Shown here in pieces: positions 58,911 to 64,000 of a DNA stretch of 64,000 nucleotides (the first letter of the stretch is position 1; every line of letters begins with the position of its first letter). Made by a program: the position numbers and the translations under genes. This stretch comes from Owenia fusiformis. Its lineage: Eukaryota; Annelida; Polychaeta; Sabellida; Oweniidae. The DNA lies in the NCBI GenBank assembly GCA_903813345.2, contig CAIIXF020000009.1:2416001-2480000 (forward strand), written 5' to 3'. Under the pieces are notes generated by a model that searched no databases, was not told the origin of the DNA, and saw nothing but the letters and a program-made list of their open reading frames with translations.

Positions 58911-59149
58911 TGATAATTGTAAGGTCTTAGACTTATTCTAAGTCTATATTTTCTGTGAAAATGGATGCAGTCTGTTTTTATTTTTAAGTCCATGGTCTTC
59001 TCGTGTGGCGATTTGGAATTCTCGCACAATGCGCCAGCGTGAATATTATTTCGATAATATCGACTTTTGAATCCTTAAAGTAAATGTATAGAAACGTTGA
59101 GCACAAAATATCACTATATACTTTTAAGTACATAAGAGGCTAAATAAGT

Positions 59150-59335
59150 TTTTAGAGTCTTAAAATACGATAAACGAGAAGTAATTACACCAGATGACGA
59201 GGAGATCACCTATCCGAGTATTTCGTGTTGTCGTAATAATACATTTTAGAGCCTGGAAATACGATAAACGAGTAGTAATTACACCAGATGACGACGAGAT
59301 CACATGTCCGAGTATTTTGTGTTGACGTAATAATG
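59150..59335 (+). repeat. Two-copy 94 bp tandem duplication
   Basis: Copy 1 starts at 59150 and copy 2 at 59244. Both read ttttagag.ct..aaatacgataaacgag and end cgtaataat, with few differences. Function unknown. Confidence 0.8.
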
Positions 59336-59616
59336 ATAACGAATGTTATGTATCTTTTTATGTATTTTCTTCCGTTTTCTTATTTCTTTAATCATAAATA
59401 CAAATCATAAATAAATTAACATCATAATCATGGCGTTATCGCCCAGAAAGGGCATTTCTACATTTGGATATGAATTAAGTCTTCTTGCAGGACTTGGTTA
59501 TTTGTTTGGTGATTTCTTGGGTCAACCGGATATTAAAGTGATGTGGCATCTTCGTAAATTAAACATTTGGAGTTTAGGTAATCCGATACGTCATTTAGAT
59601 ATAACAAAAACAAATA

Positions 59617-59893
59617 CATCTGGAAAGACTTTAGGCAGCCAAAATTCCAATAGCTCGACAATCTTTGAAATGACGTTAAAAGTTCAAGCAAAAACCTTTA
59701 TTTCATTGACAGTGACGTCTTTTTGAAAAATAGCCTATTAAAATCATAAAATTAGGAATTTCGTTAAAATAATTTTTTTCCATGTTGGAAATTGTCTCCA
59801 GAATAAAATATGAACATTTCAATAAGAATGGTTGTTCTTTTGGAAATATAGTATAAAAACACGACTGCATCATCCAACCTGTCCGGGATACTA
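59617..59893. mobile_element. Solo half of the 61940-63046 inverted-repeat element
   Basis: Matches the right arm of that element from tctggaaagactttaggc to ctgtccgggatacta in the same orientation, with scattered substitutions. No second arm is present. The plus frame 59430-59726 runs into it, so that frame is not a conserved gene. Confidence 0.6.
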
Positions 59894-60046
59894 AGTGAGT
59901 CATCAGTTTACCATTAACTATATTTCAAAACAAAAAAATTGTACAAAGTAAAGTGATGGGCCGATAATTTTTTATTAGAGATTTGTCATTTTTTATGGGT
60001 AGGACAGACAGCCCCCTCTTTCTATATTGAAGGAAAAGTCTTAGAC

Positions 60047-60539
60047 GTGAGAATCGAATTAAAAAGTTTTGATAATGGAATGGCGAGGGAGGCACTTGCT
60101 AATTTTGATATTTCGTTTGTGATTAGATCATGTCCCGCTGATTTTCCACGTTTTAATTCCACTATGCTTTCCGTTTGTCGTATAATCTTCTTGCACGTCG
60201 TACCACTCCACCCTTTTATATTTATGTTTTTCTCTCTTGTCTTGGTTCGATATCCCGACTGAACTTGTTTTTAGTGAAGCTAACCTATTGTCGGCGAATA
60301 CTGCTTCGTGTATCCCTGATATTGATACGACCGATTTGTTACCTCTTTCTCCGCAACCTCCTTCACTTAACATACGATATATTTTGCCACTTGTTTTAAT
60401 CTATGCGAGAGTTGATACGGATTATGAATGCTTAACAAGATCAATTGTCGCTTGGATGGTGTTCAAATCCGCTTTCCAGTTACAAGATGATATTGTAACT
60501 AAAATCAGCTGTAAGGCTAAAACATGTCGTTATTTATGA
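60047..60539 (+). other. Unrecognised open stretch, two overlapping frames
   Basis: Plus frames 60047-60262 and 60237-60539 overlap, and the sequence is less AT-rich and lower in simple runs than its surroundings. The second frame reads SEANLLSANTASCIPDIDTT, then a Pro/Leu-rich stretch. I recognise no family and no splice sites that would join it to GPCR 2. It could be a decayed mobile-element gene or chance. Confidence 0.2.
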
Positions 60540-61432
60540 ATGCCTATACTATTTGTAATGGGCATTTCGTTTCTCCAAAAGGGAAGGCAGCTGTAAAATA
60601 CAAACCTCTTTACTGGTAATAGTGTAATATAGTTTTGTTTTATTAATTTTAGAAATAATAGAAATCATTTCGGTTGTATGGAGTTTTATTTCTCTTTCTG
60701 TTTAATAGGTTTTTATTTCGTGCGTTAAGAAGCAATTAATAAACAGTGTTGGCTGAGCTCTCGACTTAATTTAAAGCTGAAAACATCATAAATGATAGAA
60801 CTCATTAATTATTGGTTCGACGCTAAATCCTAAGACGATATATAAGTATAATTGAAACTGGAAACATGCAGAGAATTGTATTGTTTGCAAGGACAGATGA
60901 GAATATGAAAATTATTAATGATAATACCAAACATACATATCTTTATGTATTTTTTTCGGAATGAGACAATGTGAGCTTAACAGTTTGATTTCCTTCTCTG
61001 CGTCGTATTAGCAAACTGTAGTAATTACAAAGCGCTCTTGTTACAAATGAAAAAACAAATGGGGATCACATTGGATGAGATGATTCAGAGGAAGAAGACG
61101 TGATTATAACACTGGCTGGTATGTGTTGGAGTCTGGAGTTAACAGTTTTGCGGAATGAATAGAGCATTACAGATGCGACTTAATCGTAATAAGACTCCAT
61201 CCGCATTAATGACTCGTAGACTTCAGAAGAATCATTAGGCGAAGAATTATTGGATCGATGCCGAAACATATCTTTTGATGACGGAACGATATTATAACGC
61301 GATATTATATAAAACACTAAAACCGTTACGGTAGATGTAGTAATTTCTTAACCATGTGATGTTATAATAAAAATACGGGAAAGTATGTAATGGCGCAAAT
61401 TATTTCAATTTAAGACATAATATAAAACAAAA

Positions 61433-61778
61433 ATGGCGATGGATAACATAACAGAAGTGGAATTGGATTTTAACGATTTTAGTATTTTCACGTATCCAGT
61501 CAGTCAATTAAAACCAAAAGTCCCAATCTGGGAGATGGTTGTTAAGGTGACAGTTACGACACTCGTAATGTTGGTTTCACTTATAGGAAATTCCGTCGTT
61601 GTATTTGTTGTTTGGAAAAACGCCAGAATGCGTACAACAACAAATTATTACATTGTGAACTTAGCAATCTCGGATATTTTAGTGACACTTTGCTGCACGT
61701 GGGTACACTTGGTGGATGATTTGAGTGAAGGATGGGTGCTCGGCGCTTTCTTTTGCAAGATCAACACGTTTGCGCAGG
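61433..61778 (+). CDS. GPCR 2, exon 1 (N-terminus, TM1, TM2), partial gene
   Basis: The exon opens with ATG in a good context (caaaaATGG) and encodes 115 residues plus one base. A short acidic N-terminus has one NIT sequon. TM1 is VTTLVMLVSLIGNSVVVFVV with Asn53. MRTTTNYYIVNLAISDILVT leads into TM2 with Asp81, and WVHLVDDLSEGWVLG precedes FCKINTFAQ. The donor is CAGG|GTAAGA, phase 1, exactly as in GPCR 1. From MRTTTN to the splice site 45 of 50 residues are identical to GPCR 1, while the N-termini are unrelated. The gene is head-to-head with GPCR 1, and its remaining exons must lie beyond position 64000. Confidence 0.88.
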
Positions 61779-61939
61779 GTAAGATTTCACCGTGTTTAAT
61801 ATCTAAATAGTTAATACTTTATTTCCATTTTCAAAAATAATTGGGGGAGACTGGGCAAAACGTTTTAACACATTTCAAGTGTTTTAAAGACTATCCTGCA
61901 ATAAATGAATACTCGGAATATAAACGTATTGTATGTTAT

Positions 61940-63046
61940 ATAGTACCCCGGACAGGTTGTATGATGCAGTCGTTTTTTACTCTATATTTGCAATAGAACA
62001 GCCATTCTTATTAAAATTTTCATATTTTATTCTGGAGACAATTTCCAACATGGAAAAAAAAAATTTTAACGAAATTCCCAATTTTATGATTTTGACGGGC
62101 TTTTTTCAAAAACACTACACTGTCAATAAAATACAAGTTTTTGCTTGAACAATTGAACTTTTAACGTCATTTCAAATATTGCCTGGCATTGAATTTTCGG
62201 CCGCCTAAAGTCTTTCCAGATATATCTGTTGCCATATTAATAATAATTATGGCTGATTATTGTTATTCACTTGAGTCATATTCAATATTATTACATTGCA
62301 TTAGGCCATTAAAAACTTGTTGCTCTGGGTCTCGTTTTGCGAAGCGTTTCCTAGATTGAGCCCAGATAGAGGAGGTCAATCTTCTTGTCCACGGACATGA
62401 GTTCAACCCGATCGAACTGTTCAATACTGTCCAAAATGAAGTAAAACATTACGAATCTCCAATTTCAAGTATTCTTGGCATTAGATCCTTCAGAGAGATT
62501 AATATAGCTGTGTCAAATGTAATCGCGAAATTGTCAGGGAGACCTGACATCTTAAAAGCATGGTACAATTTATGTGCCACGGGCTTGCATGCTGAGTGAC
62601 GGTAGCGGAAAAACCCAGTGGAGCAAAAGGTGCGTTTTCAGAGGAAACGTGACCCAGAGTGACAAATTTTTCATTGGCCTAATGCACTGTAATAAAATTA
62701 GGCCTATTGAATATGACAAAAATGAATAAAATGATCAGCCATAATTAATATGGCATCAAATTTATCTGGAAAGACTTTAGGCGGCCAAAAATTCAATAAC
62801 TAGACAATCGTTGAAATGACGTTAAAAGTTAAATTGTTCAAGCAAAACCTGTATTTTATTGACAGTGGAGTGTTTTTGAAAAAAGCCTATCAAAATCATA
62901 AAATTAGAAATTTCGTTAAAATATTTTTTTTCCATGTTGGAAATTGTCTCCAGAATAAAATATGAAAAAGTTAAAAAGAATGGTTGTTCTATTGCAAATA
63001 TAGAGTAAAAAAACGACTGCATCATACAACCTGTCCGGGGTACTAT
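61940..63046. mobile_element. 1.1 kb inverted-repeat element in GPCR 2 intron 1
   Basis: Arms 61940-62311 and 62672-63046 are complementary, with outer ends atagtaccccggacaggttg and the complement of atagtacccc.ggacaggttg. Internal blocks include caattttatgattttgat.ggc, gccgcctaaagtctttccaga and gcattaggcca. The 360 bp spacer is single-copy. Reading frames at 61933-62148 and 62822-63142 are mirror products of the arms, not genes. Solo copy at 59617-59893. Confidence 0.75.
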
Positions 63047-63183
63047 GAAGTAAATAAAATGGAAATGAATTGTAGCTAATGGATTGGGGGTAGTTGGAGT
63101 GATAAAGGACACTCCGGGGTAAGACAGAACACCAGGTCTCAAGAGGGTCTGATATTCATTTAGTCAATACGCTTATGTATATG

Positions 63184-63655
63184 GATACCTCAGTCATATC
63201 TGCTTAGGTGACCATGCGGTCTATCAACTAGAAATACTATGGTGGCCGTATGTTTTGGGAACCATAGAATACGTTGGTCAGATGTCGACCGTTCGGGTAC
63301 AGTACGGTCAGTGACGCTGCAGCATTTTTTCAAACTTTATAACTCCGTGTTATATCAAGGGTGACATACGGTTAATTAAAAAAAAACGGAGATACGCCGT
63401 GCAGCGACGGAAGATGGGAGATGTTCTACAGGACTGGTGTAAAAGGGTCCTATCACAATATGGTCCTACTCTCCATTGATTTATATGGTGACCTCTTTCC
63501 CTTCTTATCCTATACACAATCGGGGCCAGGAAGGGCCGTTAAGAAGGGGAACCATAATCATTTGGGGACCATAATTTCTTTCACACCGGTCCTTAAAGGT
63601 TCCTAATCGTTTTCGAGCAACTACGGTCGGCGTACGGCCAATACGGCTGAGACAT
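63184..63655. mobile_element. Diverged CTCAGTCAT / GGCCGTA element
   Basis: The left end has cctcagtcatatctgc followed by tggtggccgtatg. The right end has ctacggtcggcgtacggcc and ggctgagacattgac in inverse order. This arrangement recalls the CAGTCACATTT / CGGCGGCCGTA families, but with many substitutions. The plus frame 63421-63606 inside is not a recognisable gene. Confidence 0.4.
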
Positions 63656-63711
63656 TGACATGAGTACCATCATAATTATGGGTATTCTTCTTTGAAAAAT
63701 GACTTCTTTAC

Positions 63712-64000
63712 TTTTTTTCAGGTTTGAAATTTAACTTCCAAGATTTAGACCACTGTTCAATGGTCTTCAGGTCATTTTGAAGCAGTTTATGAGATTCTCT
63801 ATCATTTGAAGTACATGGGACAAAAATAGATGTATCGTCAGCTTAAATAAAACATTTTGAGGTCAGGTTGTCTGGAAGATCATTGATATAAATCACGAAG
63901 AGCAAAGCTCCGAGGATACTTCCTTGAGGGACTGAGGTGTTTATATAGTTGTCTGGTGATGCTGAAGAAGATGATCCGTTAATAGCAACCCTAACCTTTC
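63712..64000 (-). pseudogene. LINE RT fragment with a stop in the catalytic motif
   Basis: The minus strand reads SVPQGSILGALLFVIYINDL, PDNLTSKCFI, a TAA where the tyrosine of YADD is expected, then ADDTSIFVPCTSNDRESHKL and IEQWSKSWKLNFK. VPQGSILG and ADD are RT motifs B and C. It is similar in layout to the LINE at 57.1-58.9 kb but a separate copy. It continues beyond the right edge. Confidence 0.8.

Noticed and set aside
1-64000. CRISPR arrays, operons, riboswitches or prokaryotic mobile elements
   Set aside because: Repeats here lack regular spacers, genes have spliceosomal introns, and the content is that of an animal genome.

Overview
The window is AT-rich, intron-rich, repeat-dense animal nuclear DNA. 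Class A receptor exons, an organic-anion-transporter gene, LINE fragments, tRNA-derived SINEs and many MITE-like elements suggest a marine invertebrate. I lean towards a lophotrochozoan or mollusc, but that is inference. Nothing looks bacterial: no operons and no CRISPR arrays, and most short reading frames are chance. All gene models come from reading splice sites and protein motifs by eye.

Layout, left to right. 1-5200: decayed transposons (a TTAA-flanked MITE, a Tc1/mariner remnant with a transposase scrap) and a GC-rich tRNA-derived SINE. 5319-7059: three minus-strand exons of an OATP/SLCO-type transporter, whose 3' exons lie off the left edge or were not recognised. 7200-12960: inverted-repeat elements. 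13039-47195: one minus-strand peptide-type GPCR gene in six coding exons joining to a 448-residue protein. Its first intron is about 26.8 kb. 47-61 kb: intergenic DNA with two LINE fragments, a TIR element with subterminal repeats, a mirror copy of a tandem-repeat element and several hairpins. 61433-61778: first coding exon of a second, closely related GPCR on the plus strand, head-to-head with the first and continuing off the right edge. 61.9-64 kb: another inverted-repeat element and a LINE fragment.

The most striking structure is in intron 1 of the first GPCR: two inverted arms of about 3.7 kb (26502-32716 and 34372-38039) around a 1.66 kb spacer. They appear to have landed in the 3' region of an older LINE, whose reverse transcriptase lies on the left (23.9-26.5 kb) and whose 3' microsatellite tail seems to lie on the right (38.04-38.12 kb). 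The left arm alone carries a further 2.5 kb insertion, which itself holds a TTAA-flanked MITE. No transposase was recognised in the structure. If transcribed in the receptor pre-mRNA it would fold into a kilobase-scale double-stranded RNA.

The two receptors are presumably an old inverted duplication: their TM1-TM2 exons share 45 of 50 residues after TM1 and end at the same splice phase, while their extracellular N-termini are unrelated. The transporter has no evident functional link to them.
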